Shown here piece after piece: positions 21,863 through 30,879 of a DNA stretch of 64,000 nt; positions within the stretch are counted from its first letter, which is position 1, and the number at the start of each line of letters is the position of its first letter. Source of the DNA: Achromobacter spanius. Its GTDB lineage: Bacteria; Pseudomonadota; Gammaproteobacteria; Burkholderiales; Burkholderiaceae_B. The stretch is taken from NCBI RefSeq assembly GCF_003994415.1, contig NZ_CP034689.1:1860001-1924000 (forward strand), given 5' to 3'. The notes beneath the pieces are model-generated. The model saw only the letters and a program-made list of their open reading frames with translations. It ran no database searches and was not told where the DNA came from. The translations under genes were made by a program, and so were the position numbers.

Positions 21863-24160
21863 ATGACTACTATTCATAATTTGGGGTTCCCCCGTATCGG
21901 TGCGCAGCGCGAATTGAAGCGTGCTGTCGAGGCTTATTGGGCGGGCAAGCAAACTGCCGAAGCGCTGGAAGAATCGGGCCGCGAACTGCGCGCCAAGCAC
22001 TGGAAGCTGCAGGCGGCGGCCGGCCTGCAATTCGTGCCCGTGGGCGACTTCGCCTGGTATGACCAAATTCTGGAATGGAGCACGTTGCTGGGCGCCGTGC
22101 CCGCCCGCTTCGGCCAGAAAGACAACGAGCCAGTGACGCTGGACACGCTGTTCCGCATGGGGCGTGGCCGCGCGCCGTCGGGCAAGCCCGCCGCCGCTTG
22201 CGAAATGACCAAATGGTTCGATACCAACTACCACTACATCGTGCCGGAGCTGGTGCCGGGCCAGACCTTTCGTATTGCCCGCGAGTCCCTGTTCGAGCAG
22301 ATCCAGGAAGCCCAGGCGCTGGGCCACGCTGTGAAGCCGGTGATCCCGGGTCCGCTGACCTGGCTGTATCTAGGCAAGGGCGACGCCTTTGCGGGTGGCC
22401 CGGCCGACGAAGGCAAGCTGCAACTGCTGGCCGCGTTGCTGCCGGTGTACCAAGAAGTGTTTGCCCGCTTTGCCAAGCAAGGCGTGCAATGGGTGCAGAT
22501 TGATGAGCCGATCCTGGTGCTGGACCTGCCGCAAGCGTGGCGTGATGCATTCAAACAGGTGTATGACACGCTGGCTGCAAGCCCGGTCAAGCTGCTGGTC
22601 GCCACGTACTTCGACGGTTTGAAGGACAACCTGGCTACCGCGCAGGCGCTGTCCGTGGCCGGCCTGCATGTGGATCTGGTGCGCGCGCCGGAACAACTGG
22701 CCGATGTCGTGGCCGGCCTGCGAGCCGACCAGGTGCTGTCCGCGGGCGTCATCAACGGCCGCAATATCTGGCGCACCGATCTGGACGCGGCCATCTCGGC
22801 GCTGGTGCCCGTCAAGCAGCAATTGGGCGACCGCCTGTGGCTGGCCCCGTCGTGCTCGCTGTTGCACGTGCCGGTGGACCTGACCAACGAGACGGAACTG
22901 GACGCCGAGATCAAGAGCTGGCTGTCGTTTGCCGCGCAAAAGCTGCAAGAACTGAGCCTGTTGGGTCGCGCACTGGAAAACGCGACGGATGCGTCCGTGC
23001 AAGACGGCCTGATCAAGCAACGCGCCGCCCTGGCTGCCCGCCGCTCGTCGCCCCGCATCCATAACCCGGCGGTGGGCCAACGGATGGCCAGTGCCGCCGC
23101 CGTGTCGCGCGACCGCGCGCCGTTTGCCGGCCGCATCGCCCGCCAGCAAGAACACTTGGGCTTGCCCGCCTACCCGACGACCACGATCGGTTCCTTCCCG
23201 CAAACCGCCGAAATCCGCGCGCTGCGCCGTGATTGGAAGGCGGGCGCGTTGACGGATTCCGGCTACGAAGCCGCCATCCGCAAGGAAATCGAGGAAGTCA
23301 TCCGAGTCCAGGAAAAGGTCGGCCTGGACGTCCTGGTGCACGGTGAGCCCGAACGCAACGACATGGTGGAATACTTTGGCGAACTGCTGGCCGGTTTTGC
23401 CTTCACCAAGAACGGCTGGGTGCAAAGCTACGGCTCGCGCTGCGTCAAGCCGCCGATCATTTTTGGCGACGTGGCGCGCCCCGCGCCGATGACGGTGGGC
23501 TGGTCGTCGTATGCGCAATCGCTGACCGACAAGCCCGTCAAGGGCATGTTGACGGGTCCGGTCACCATCCTGCAATGGTCGTTTGTGCGTGACGATCAGC
23601 CGCGCGAGCAGACCTGCCGTCAACTGGCGCTGGCCCTGCGCGACGAAGTCGTGGACCTGGAAGCGGCTGGCATCAGCGTCATCCAGATCGATGAGCCGGC
23701 CATCCGCGAAGGCCTGCCGCTGCGCCGCGCCGATTGGAAGGCCTATCTGGACTGGGCGGTGGATTGCTTCCGCCTGTCGACGGCCGGCGTGCGCGACGAA
23801 ACCCAGATTCACACGCACATGTGCTATTCGGAGTTCAACGACATCATTGAATCCATCGCAGCCATGGACGCGGACGTGATCACCATCGAAACGTCGCGCT
23901 CCAATATGGAATTGCTGAAGGCGTTTGAAGATTTCGACTATCCCAATGACATCGGTCCGGGCGTGTACGACATCCACTCGCCGAACGTGCCGGAGGTGGA
24001 CTGGATGGTGGGCCTGATGGAAAAGGCGGCCGCCCGCCTGCCCAAGGAACGCCTGTGGGTGAACCCGGACTGCGGCCTGAAGACCCGCGCCTGGCCGGAA
24101 ACCGAAGCCGCGCTGCTCGGCATGGTGCAAGCCGCTCGCGCACTGCGCCAGTCCGCCTGA
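21863..24160 (+). CDS. metE: Cobalamin-independent methionine synthase MetE
   Basis: A 765-residue enzyme that methylates homocysteine to methionine with 5-methyltetrahydropteroyl-triglutamate. The duplicated TIM barrel is complete. The N-terminus is MTTIHNLGFPRIGAQRELK, and the zinc ligands are H652 and C654 in HTHMCYSEF, E676, and C737 in NPDCGLKTR. The ATG at 21863 aligns with known MetE. Its promoter region is shared with metR and contains a MetR dyad at 21758; no SAM or cobalamin riboswitch is visible. A strong terminator follows at 24198. Confidence 0.97.
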   Translation: MTTIHNLGFPRIGAQRELKRAVEAYWAGKQTAEALEESGRELRAKHWKLQAAAGLQFVPVGDFAWYDQILEWSTLLGAVPARFGQKDNEPVTLDTLFRMGRGRAPSGKPAAACEMTKWFDTNYHYIVPELVPGQTFRIARESLFEQIQEAQALGHAVKPVIPGPLTWLYLGKGDAFAGGPADEGKLQLLAALLPVYQEVFARFAKQGVQWVQIDEPILVLDLPQAWRDAFKQVYDTLAASPVKLLVATYFDGLKDNLATAQALSVAGLHVDLVRAPEQLADVVAGLRADQVLSAGVINGRNIWRTDLDAAISALVPVKQQLGDRLWLAPSCSLLHVPVDLTNETELDAEIKSWLSFAAQKLQELSLLGRALENATDASVQDGLIKQRAALAARRSSPRIHNPAVGQRMASAAAVSRDRAPFAGRIARQQEHLGLPAYPTTTIGSFPQTAEIRALRRDWKAGALTDSGYEAAIRKEIEEVIRVQEKVGLDVLVHGEPERNDMVEYFGELLAGFAFTKNGWVQSYGSRCVKPPIIFGDVARPAPMTVGWSSYAQSLTDKPVKGMLTGPVTILQWSFVRDDQPREQTCRQLALALRDEVVDLEAAGISVIQIDEPAIREGLPLRRADWKAYLDWAVDCFRLSTAGVRDETQIHTHMCYSEFNDIIESIAAMDADVITIETSRSNMELLKAFEDFDYPNDIGPGVYDIHSPNVPEVDWMVGLMEKAAARLPKERLWVNPDCGLKTRAWPETEAALLGMVQAARALRQSA

Positions 24161-24197
24161 CGCCGCTGCGCTCAGGTCCGTCTGTGTAAACCCCAAA

Positions 24198-24241
24198 ACC
24201 CCATGGAAGGCGCCCGGCAGCGCCTTCCATGGGTTTTTTTC
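24198..24241 (+). terminator. Rho-independent terminator after metE
   Basis: CCCATGGAAGGCG / CGCCTTCCATGGG stem (13 bp), loop CCCGGCAG, then TTTTTTT, 40 bp after the metE stop. Confidence 0.93.
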
Positions 24242-24395
24242 GTGCCCGCCGCCCCGGGGGCAGGGCAAAAGCCGGTGGTGGGCGTAGGCCCGGGCCGCAA
24301 ACCCGGCATTTGATCCAAGGCCGGCTGCGCTATACTTTCAAGGTTTTGTTGCCGCGCACCATGCGCAGGCCATCTTCGCCCCGCAGGCCCCCAGC

Positions 24396-25004
24396 ATGCC
24401 CTTGCCACCGCCGGATTACCCTCGCCAACCGCTGCACACGCGTTCCATACGTGTGCAGTCGTATGCGCGCGAGGACGGTAATTGGGACCTGGAAGCCGAA
24501 CTGATCGACGTCAAGGCGTACGATTTCCCCAAGAGCGACGGCAAGATGTTCAAGGCCGGGCAGCCCATCCACCATATGCATCTGCGCATCACCATCGACG
24601 AGGAATACTCGATCCTGGACGCGCGGGCTGTCTATGATGCGGCTCCTTATGGCGGTCATTGCATGGCCATCGAGCCGGCTTACACTGATTTGATCGGCAT
24701 GAATCTGCTCAAGGGATTCCGCCGCCAGGTCAAGGAGCGGTTCGGGCATGTAGAGGGCTGTACGCACATGACCGAGCTGTCGCAGGTGCTTCCCACCGCG
24801 GCGGTCCAGACCATGGCCAACCGCCGGCGGCAGGATCCCAACCCGAACCGGCGTCCTTTCCAATTGGACGGCTGTCATGCGTTGAGCACTGACGGTCCGG
24901 TGGTGGCTGAGCACTATCCCAAGTGGTACACGGGGGCAGCGCTGAGGCATCGGCCGATTCGTCCTCCGATTCACCTTCTCTTTCTCATACGTCCTGACAG
25001 GTAA
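24396..25004 (+). CDS. DUF2889-domain protein
   Basis: A 202-residue soluble protein with the DUF2889 pattern: RSIRVQSYAREDGNWDLEAE near residue 17, DVKAYDFP, a central DEEYSILDARAVYDAAPYGG, and the Cys-His-rich CTHMTELSQVLPTAAVQTM at residues 122-140. The domain's function is unknown. Its stop is 3 bp before sucC, so it is almost certainly co-transcribed with sucCD. After about residue 185 the protein is Arg/Pro-rich and unlike the domain, so the real product may end there. Confidence 0.78.
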   Translation: MPLPPPDYPRQPLHTRSIRVQSYAREDGNWDLEAELIDVKAYDFPKSDGKMFKAGQPIHHMHLRITIDEEYSILDARAVYDAAPYGGHCMAIEPAYTDLIGMNLLKGFRRQVKERFGHVEGCTHMTELSQVLPTAAVQTMANRRRQDPNPNRRPFQLDGCHALSTDGPVVAEHYPKWYTGAALRHRPIRPPIHLLFLIRPDR

Positions 25005-25007
25005 CAC

Positions 25008-26168
<1,161 letters not shown>

Positions 26169-26170
26169 AT

Positions 26171-26250
26171 ATGCCCCCTCGCCGCGCCCCTTCGTGGCTA
26201 GCTGCCCCCCAAGGGGGCGCTTTCCACCTAGGGTCGGCCCGGCGGTAAAA
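26171..26250. repeat. Extragenic palindromic element between sucC and sucD
   Basis: An 80-bp C/G-rich element, GCCCCCTCGCCGCGCCCC then GCCCCCCAAGGGGGCGC (CCCCC/GGGGG hairpin) and CCTAGGGTCGGCCCGGCGG. The pattern resembles intergenic repeats recurring in Bordetella/Achromobacter genomes. It lies inside an operon and could form a hairpin in the mRNA between the two subunit genes. Confidence 0.55.
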
Positions 26251-26271
26251 GAAATTGCCAAGGATTCACAA

Positions 26272-27153
26272 ATGTCGATTCTGATCAACAAGGACACCAA
26301 AGTCATCACCCAGGGCATCACGGGCAAGACGGGCCAGTTCCACACCCGTATGTGCCGTGAGTATGCCAATGGCAAAGCCGCCTTCGTGGCCGGCGTGAAC
26401 CCCAAGAAAGCGGGTGAAGACTTTGAAGGCGTGCCGATCTTCGCTTCGGTGAAGGAAGCCAAGGCCGACACCGGCGCAACCGTGTCCGTCATCTACGTGC
26501 CGCCCGCCGGCGCCGCCGCCGCCATCTGGGAAGCTGTCGAAGCCGAACTGGATCTGGTGATCTGCATCACCGAAGGCATCCCCGTTCGCGACATGCTGGA
26601 CGTCAAGAACCGCATGAAGGCCAAGGGCAGCAAGACGCTGCTGCTGGGCCCGAACTGCCCCGGCCTGATCACGCCGGACGAAATCAAGATCGGCATCATG
26701 CCCGGTCACATCCACCGCAAGGGCCGCATCGGCATCGTCAGCCGTTCGGGCACCCTGACGTACGAAGCCGTGGCGCAAGTCACCGAACTGGGCCTGGGTC
26801 AATCCAGCGCCGTCGGTATCGGTGGCGACCCCATCAACGGCCTGAAGCACGTCGACGTTCTGAAGATGTTCAATGACGATCCCGACACCGACGCCGTCAT
26901 CATGATTGGCGAAATCGGCGGCCCCGACGAAGTCAACGCCGCCGAATGGGCGAAGGACAACATGAAGAAGCCGGTCGTCGGCTTCATCGCTGGTGTCACC
27001 GCTCCTCCTGGAAAGCGCATGGGCCACGCTGGCGCCCTGATCTCCGGTGGCGCCGACACGGCCGACGCCAAGCTGGAAGTCATGGAAGCTTGCGGCATCC
27101 GCACCACGCGCAACCCCTCCGAAATGGGCAAGCTGCTCAAGTCGGTGCTGTAA
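26272..27153 (+). CDS. sucD: Succinyl-CoA synthetase alpha subunit
   Basis: A 293-residue CoA-binding subunit, partner of sucC. It begins MSILINKDTKVITQGITGK, has a Rossmann-like GKTGQFHT, the LGPNCPGLI segment, and near the C-terminus the phosphohistidine in GHAGALISGGA (about residue 249). The ATG at 26272 gives the standard length; the frame to 26194 crosses the repeat. A terminator lies 20 bp after the stop. Confidence 0.97.
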   Translation: MSILINKDTKVITQGITGKTGQFHTRMCREYANGKAAFVAGVNPKKAGEDFEGVPIFASVKEAKADTGATVSVIYVPPAGAAAAIWEAVEAELDLVICITEGIPVRDMLDVKNRMKAKGSKTLLLGPNCPGLITPDEIKIGIMPGHIHRKGRIGIVSRSGTLTYEAVAQVTELGLGQSSAVGIGGDPINGLKHVDVLKMFNDDPDTDAVIMIGEIGGPDEVNAAEWAKDNMKKPVVGFIAGVTAPPGKRMGHAGALISGGADTADAKLEVMEACGIRTTRNPSEMGKLLKSVL

Positions 27154-27172
27154 GTCTTTCAGCATTGCGTTC

Positions 27173-27200
27173 GAAAAGCCCGCTTCGGCGGGCTTTTTTT
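27173..27200 (+). terminator. Rho-independent terminator after sucD
   Basis: AAAGCCCGC / GCGGGCTTT with a TTCG tetraloop and a seven-T tract. Confidence 0.93.
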
Positions 27201-27305
27201 CGTGCATCCGCCGTGCGGGGGAGGGCGAAAATTTTCTGTGCTTTCCTAGGGTAATCCCGCGTTCCAAAACGCAGTCGTGCAACCATTCGGCAAGCTGAAC
27301 GAAAC

Positions 27306-27440
27306 TATAATGAAAGAAATTTCGCTCGTACCCAGCAAGAATGCCGTCGCGCTCGCACGAAGACGGCCAGTACGGCTCTTGTATTGTTCATCCATTAATT
27401 TGGTTCGTCCTAGGGGGATCAACACCTAGGAAAGAGAGGC
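27306..27440 (+). promoter_or_regulatory. Promoter and structured leader upstream of the first terC gene
   Basis: A perfect -10 TATAAT at 27306-27311 (no good -35) implies a leader of about 120 nt. It can fold as nested stems: CGTAC...GTACG (27327-27374) enclosing GCCGTC/GACGGC (27343-27367). CCTAGG repeats (27410 and 27424 region) flank the end. terC genes elsewhere often carry yybP-ykoY manganese riboswitches, but the conserved core of that class is not visible here. Confidence 0.4.
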
Positions 27441-28139
27441 ATGGAACTCAGTTCAGCGGCATTCTGGATAGCGCTGCTCCAGATCATTTGGGTCAATATT
27501 CTGCTATCGGGCGACAACGCCGTGGTCATTGCGCTGGCGGCGCGTTCGCTGCCTCCGGCGCAGCAAAAGAAAGCGATCACGATCGGCTCGGCCGCCGCGA
27601 TCATCATGCGTATCGTGCTGACCTTGGTAGCCGCCAAGTTGTTGCTGTTGCCGTACTTGAAGCTGATCGGCGCGTTGCTCCTGGTCTACATCGGCGTGAC
27701 GCTGCTGTTGCCGGAAGGCGAAGAAGATGGCGCGGGCAAGACGCAAGGTAATCTGCTGACCGCGATTCGCACTATCATGATCGCCGACTTGGTCATGAGC
27801 CTGGACAACGTGGTGGCCGTCGCCGCCGCGGCAATGGGCGATACGACTTTGCTGGTGTTGGGCCTGGCCATCAGCATCCCCTTGGTCATCTTTGGCAGCA
27901 CGCTGCTTTTGAAGGTCATCGAGCGCTTCCCCGTCATCGTCTGGGTGGGTGCGGCGTTGCTGGGCTTTATCGCTGGCGAATTGCTGGTCGGAGACCCCGC
28001 CTTGCAGGAGCCGGTGGCCCGTATTGACGCGGCCTTGGGCATTACCCATCACAGCTTCGCGCTGATGACGGGCGCACTGGGCGCGGTGCTGGTGTTGGCG
28101 ATTGGTAAAGTTTTACTGATGCGCCAGAAAGCTGAATGA
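27441..28139 (+). CDS. TerC-family integral membrane protein (1)
   Basis: A 232-residue membrane protein of the TerC/Alx family, with about seven helices. The two family signatures are intact: LSGDNAVVIALAARSLPPAQQ in helix 1 (acidic pair for metal coordination) and IADLVMSLDNVVAVAAAA after the cytoplasmic loop. Relatives act in tellurite resistance or in manganese export that supports metal loading of exported enzymes. AAAGAGAGG precedes the ATG. The leader is structured. A paralogue follows 118 bp downstream. The substrate is inferred only. Confidence 0.85.
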   Translation: MELSSAAFWIALLQIIWVNILLSGDNAVVIALAARSLPPAQQKKAITIGSAAAIIMRIVLTLVAAKLLLLPYLKLIGALLLVYIGVTLLLPEGEEDGAGKTQGNLLTAIRTIMIADLVMSLDNVVAVAAAAMGDTTLLVLGLAISIPLVIFGSTLLLKVIERFPVIVWVGAALLGFIAGELLVGDPALQEPVARIDAALGITHHSFALMTGALGAVLVLAIGKVLLMRQKAE

Positions 28140-28204
28140 AAGCTGAATTACAATAATCAGTTGTTTTGAATGATCCTGCCGTGCCGCGCGCGGCGCGGCG
28201 GGAT

Positions 28205-28231
28205 GGCCGGCTCGGGACCGGCCTTTCTTTT
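28205..28231 (+). terminator. Possible terminator between the terC paralogues
   Basis: GGCCGG / CCGGCC around CTCGGGA, followed by TTTCTTTT; it would limit or attenuate read-through into the second terC. Confidence 0.6.
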
Positions 28232-28256
28232 CATAAATGCCTTCGGGGGTTCTATA

Positions 28257-28976
28257 GTGCTTGAGTTTTTCCAGACGCTGAGTTGGGCAGCGGTATTCCA
28301 GATCATTCTCATCGACATCCTGCTCGGCGGCGATAACGCGGTCGTGATCGCGTTGGCGTGCCGCAATTTGGCGCCCAAGCAGCGCATGCAGGGCATTCTT
28401 TGGGGCACCGCGGGCGCCATCATCCTGCGTGTCGTGCTGATCGCTTTTGCATTGACGCTTCTGTCGATTCCGTTCCTGAAGGTCGTTGGCGGTTTGCTGC
28501 TGGTCTGGATCGGCGTCAAGCTCCTGATCCCCGAAGACGACGCGCATGGCAATGTGAAGGGCGGAACGTCCATCGCCGCAGCCATCAAGACCATCATCAT
28601 CGCCGACTTCGTGATGAGCCTGGACAACGTGATCGCCATTGCCGGCGCGGCCCAGAACGCCCACGCCGACCATCAGATCGGCCTGGTCGCCTTCGGCCTG
28701 ATCGTCAGTGTGCCGATCATCATCTGGGGCAGCACGCTGGTTCTGAAGCTGATCGACAAGTATCCGCTGGTTGTTACCTTTGGCGCGGCTCTCTTGGGCT
28801 GGATCGCGGGCGGCATGCTGATTACCGATGTGGTTGTCGAACGTCAATTCGGTGTGCAGCCGACTACGGTTAAAATCGCTGCAGAAATTATCGGCGCCTT
28901 GCTCGTTGTTGTCCTTGGACGGTGGCTTGCAAGCCGCAAAACCGCTTCCAAGGAATCAGCACATGAGTCTGCGTAG
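28257..28976 (+). CDS. TerC-family integral membrane protein (2)
   Basis: A 239-residue paralogue of the preceding gene. It has LGGDNAVVIALACRNLAPKQ in helix 1 and IADFVMSLDNVIAIAGAAQ later, with GLVAFGLIVSVPIIIWGSTL in between. The start is GTG at 28257 (VLEFFQTL) with GGGGG upstream. Both copies conserve the acidic motif residues, so both are likely active; a tandem duplication is the simplest origin. A 40-codon pilin-like ORF overlaps its last 14 bases. Confidence 0.85.
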   Translation: MLEFFQTLSWAAVFQIILIDILLGGDNAVVIALACRNLAPKQRMQGILWGTAGAIILRVVLIAFALTLLSIPFLKVVGGLLLVWIGVKLLIPEDDAHGNVKGGTSIAAAIKTIIIADFVMSLDNVIAIAGAAQNAHADHQIGLVAFGLIVSVPIIIWGSTLVLKLIDKYPLVVTFGAALLGWIAGGMLITDVVVERQFGVQPTTVKIAAEIIGALLVVVLGRWLASRKTASKESAHESA

Positions 28977-29085
28977 ATCCGTCGATCCCCAGCAATCCGA
29001 ATCGGGCCTGAGCCTCCTTCAGGGCCTTTTCGTGCTGGCCATCCTCGGGATAGTCGCGACGGTCATCGTCTCCAATTTCGTTTGA
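28963..29085 (+). CDS. Pilin-like mini-peptide between terC and hemC
   Basis: A 40-residue ORF with AAGGAA nine bases before the ATG. Its C-terminal 26 residues (SGLSLLQGLFVLAILGIVAT then VIVSNFV) match a type IV prepilin N-terminus: a Gly before the hydrophobic helix with the G-L-S-L-L-Q pattern, but Gln where the conserved Glu5 normally stands. No mature pilin domain follows. It overlaps terC by 14 bp and ends 9 bp before hemC. It may be a true small membrane peptide, a pilin remnant or a coupling ORF for hemC. Confidence 0.4.
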   Translation: MSLRRSVDPQQSESGLSLLQGLFVLAILGIVATVIVSNFV

Positions 29086-29094
29086 TGACCGCTC

Positions 29095-30042
29095 GTGTCT
29101 CTTCCGCAACGCCTGGTCATCGCGACCCGCGCCAGCCGGCTTGCCCTTTGGCAAGCTGAGCATGTGCGTGACCGACTGCGCACGCTGTACCCAGCGTGCG
29201 CAGTTGAGCTTCTTACCCTGACGACCCGAGGCGATCAGATCCTGGACAGAACCTTGTCCAAGGTCGGTGGCAAGGGCCTCTTCGTCAAGGAACTTGAAAA
29301 CGCGCTGCTTGACGGGCGGGCCGATCTGGCCGTGCACTCCTTGAAGGACGTGCCGGTGGATCTGCAAGCTCCGTTCGAGCTCTGCGCCATTCTTGATCGC
29401 GCGGATCCGCGCGATGCCTTCGTATCCAATCGCTATGCCAGCCTGGCTGATCTGCCGGCGGGTGCCGTCGTGGGTACGTCCAGCCTGCGCCGCGAATCGC
29501 AGATACGCGCGCGCTTTCCGGAGCTGGTGGTCAAGCCGCTGCGCGGCAACCTGGACACCCGCCTGGGCAAGCTGGACAAAGGCGAATACGACGCCATTGT
29601 GCTTGCCGCCGCCGGCCTGGAACGCCTGGGCCTGGCAACGCGTATCCGCAGCCTGCTGGATCCGGCGGATAGCCTGCCGGCAGCCGGGCAGGGCGCACTC
29701 GGCATTGAAATTCGCAACGATCGCGACGACATGCGCGCGTGGCTGGCGCCGCTGATCAGCGCGCCCACCACGTCGTGCGTGCTGGCGGAACGGGCGGTGT
29801 CGCGCAGGTTGGGCGGCTCCTGTCAGGTGCCCTTGGCAGCCTTCGCCCAGATCTCGGGCGATACGCTGTCGCTACGCGCACTGGTGGCCTCGCCGGATGG
29901 CGTACGCATGGTCCGTACGGCCCACAGCGGCCCCGTGGCCGATGCTGAAAAGCTGGGCGAAGCTGCTGCACAAGAGCTGCTGGATGCCGGCGCCGCCGCC
30001 ATCCTCCAGGAACTGCTGCAAGCCGATCCTCGGCCGGACTGA
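29095..30042 (+). CDS. hemC: Hydroxymethylbilane synthase (porphobilinogen deaminase)
   Basis: A 315-residue enzyme that polymerises four porphobilinogens in haem synthesis. The start is GTG at 29095 (MSLPQRLVIATRASRLALWQ). TRGDQILDRTLSKVGGKGLF near 44-63 and SCQVPLAAF with the dipyrromethane-cofactor Cys at residue 243 are intact, as is TSSLRRESQI. The Shine-Dalgarno site is weak, and an upstream mini-ORF ends 9 bp before it. The stop overlaps the hemD start by 1 base (TGATG). Confidence 0.96.
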   Translation: MSLPQRLVIATRASRLALWQAEHVRDRLRTLYPACAVELLTLTTRGDQILDRTLSKVGGKGLFVKELENALLDGRADLAVHSLKDVPVDLQAPFELCAILDRADPRDAFVSNRYASLADLPAGAVVGTSSLRRESQIRARFPELVVKPLRGNLDTRLGKLDKGEYDAIVLAAAGLERLGLATRIRSLLDPADSLPAAGQGALGIEIRNDRDDMRAWLAPLISAPTTSCVLAERAVSRRLGGSCQVPLAAFAQISGDTLSLRALVASPDGVRMVRTAHSGPVADAEKLGEAAAQELLDAGAAAILQELLQADPRPD

Positions 30043-30842
30043 TGTCCAGCCCCGCCCGAGTCGCCGTCCTGACGCGGCCCGAGGGCCGTAACGAGGCGCT
30101 GGCCGACCGTCTGGCCGACGCCGGCTGGTTGGCTTGCACGCTTCCAGCCCTGGAAATCCATGCATTCGAGGTTCCCGCCGCGCAGGTGCCGCGTCCGGCG
30201 GACTTCGACATGGTTGTGTTCGTCAGTGGCAACGCGGCCAAGCAATACCTGCGGCAACTTTCAGTCGCGCATGGCGAAGGCGTGTGGCCCGCTGATGTAA
30301 TCGCCGCCACAGTGGGCCCCGCCAGCGCGCAAGCGTTGCGCGAATCGGCCGCCTTTTGCGCGAATACAACAGTCCTGCATCCCGGCGACGACGCGCCCAG
30401 CCACGATTCCGAAGCCTTGTGGAAGGTCCTTTGCGGGCTGCCCGGCTTGCCATCCCGCGTGCTGCTGGTGCGCGGCACACAGGGCCGCGACTGGCTGGGC
30501 GACAAGCTTGAGGCTCACGGCGCCGTCGTGACGCGCCATGCGGCCTATCTCAGGCGTCCGGCTGTCTGGGATGCCGAGGCGCTGGCGGCGTTGCGGCGCT
30601 GGGCGGACGCGGGCGTTCGCGCCACCTGGCTCATCACCAGCGGGGAAGGCGCGGATGCCATACGCGCGAACCTGGACGCGGCGGGCCTTGCCTCATGGTG
30701 GCAACAATGCCGTTTTGTGTTGACGCACCCGTCGCTGGCGCGCCGCGTCCCACCGGCCTGTCATGGCGCCGACGGGCCAGCAATGGTAAAAATCTGCTTG
30801 CCCAACGACGAGTCGATATTCCAGGCTTTTGTTGCTGCTTGA
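30042..30842 (+). CDS. hemD: Uroporphyrinogen-III synthase
   Basis: A 266-residue cyclase that closes the tetrapyrrole ring with D-ring inversion. The family is diverse; the typical opening ARVAVLTRPEGRNEALADRL and FDMVVFVSGNAAKQYL (residues about 60-75), and ITSGEGADAIRANL near 205, fit well. There is no catalytic residue diagnostic enough to cite. The start ATG at 30042 overlaps the hemC stop, so translation is coupled. Its end overlaps open frame for hemX, whose start is at 30880, 37 bp later. Confidence 0.85.
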   Translation: MSSPARVAVLTRPEGRNEALADRLADAGWLACTLPALEIHAFEVPAAQVPRPADFDMVVFVSGNAAKQYLRQLSVAHGEGVWPADVIAATVGPASAQALRESAAFCANTTVLHPGDDAPSHDSEALWKVLCGLPGLPSRVLLVRGTQGRDWLGDKLEAHGAVVTRHAAYLRRPAVWDAEALAALRRWADAGVRATWLITSGEGADAIRANLDAAGLASWWQQCRFVLTHPSLARRVPPACHGADGPAMVKICLPNDESIFQAFVAA

Positions 30843-30879
30843 TTCGTTGCATCGGACTGACACCGAATACAATCGCGTC

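Noticed and set aside
27302..27440. A yybP-ykoY manganese riboswitch before terC
   Set aside because: The gene context fits, but the conserved core sequence of the class is not visible; only generic stems are.
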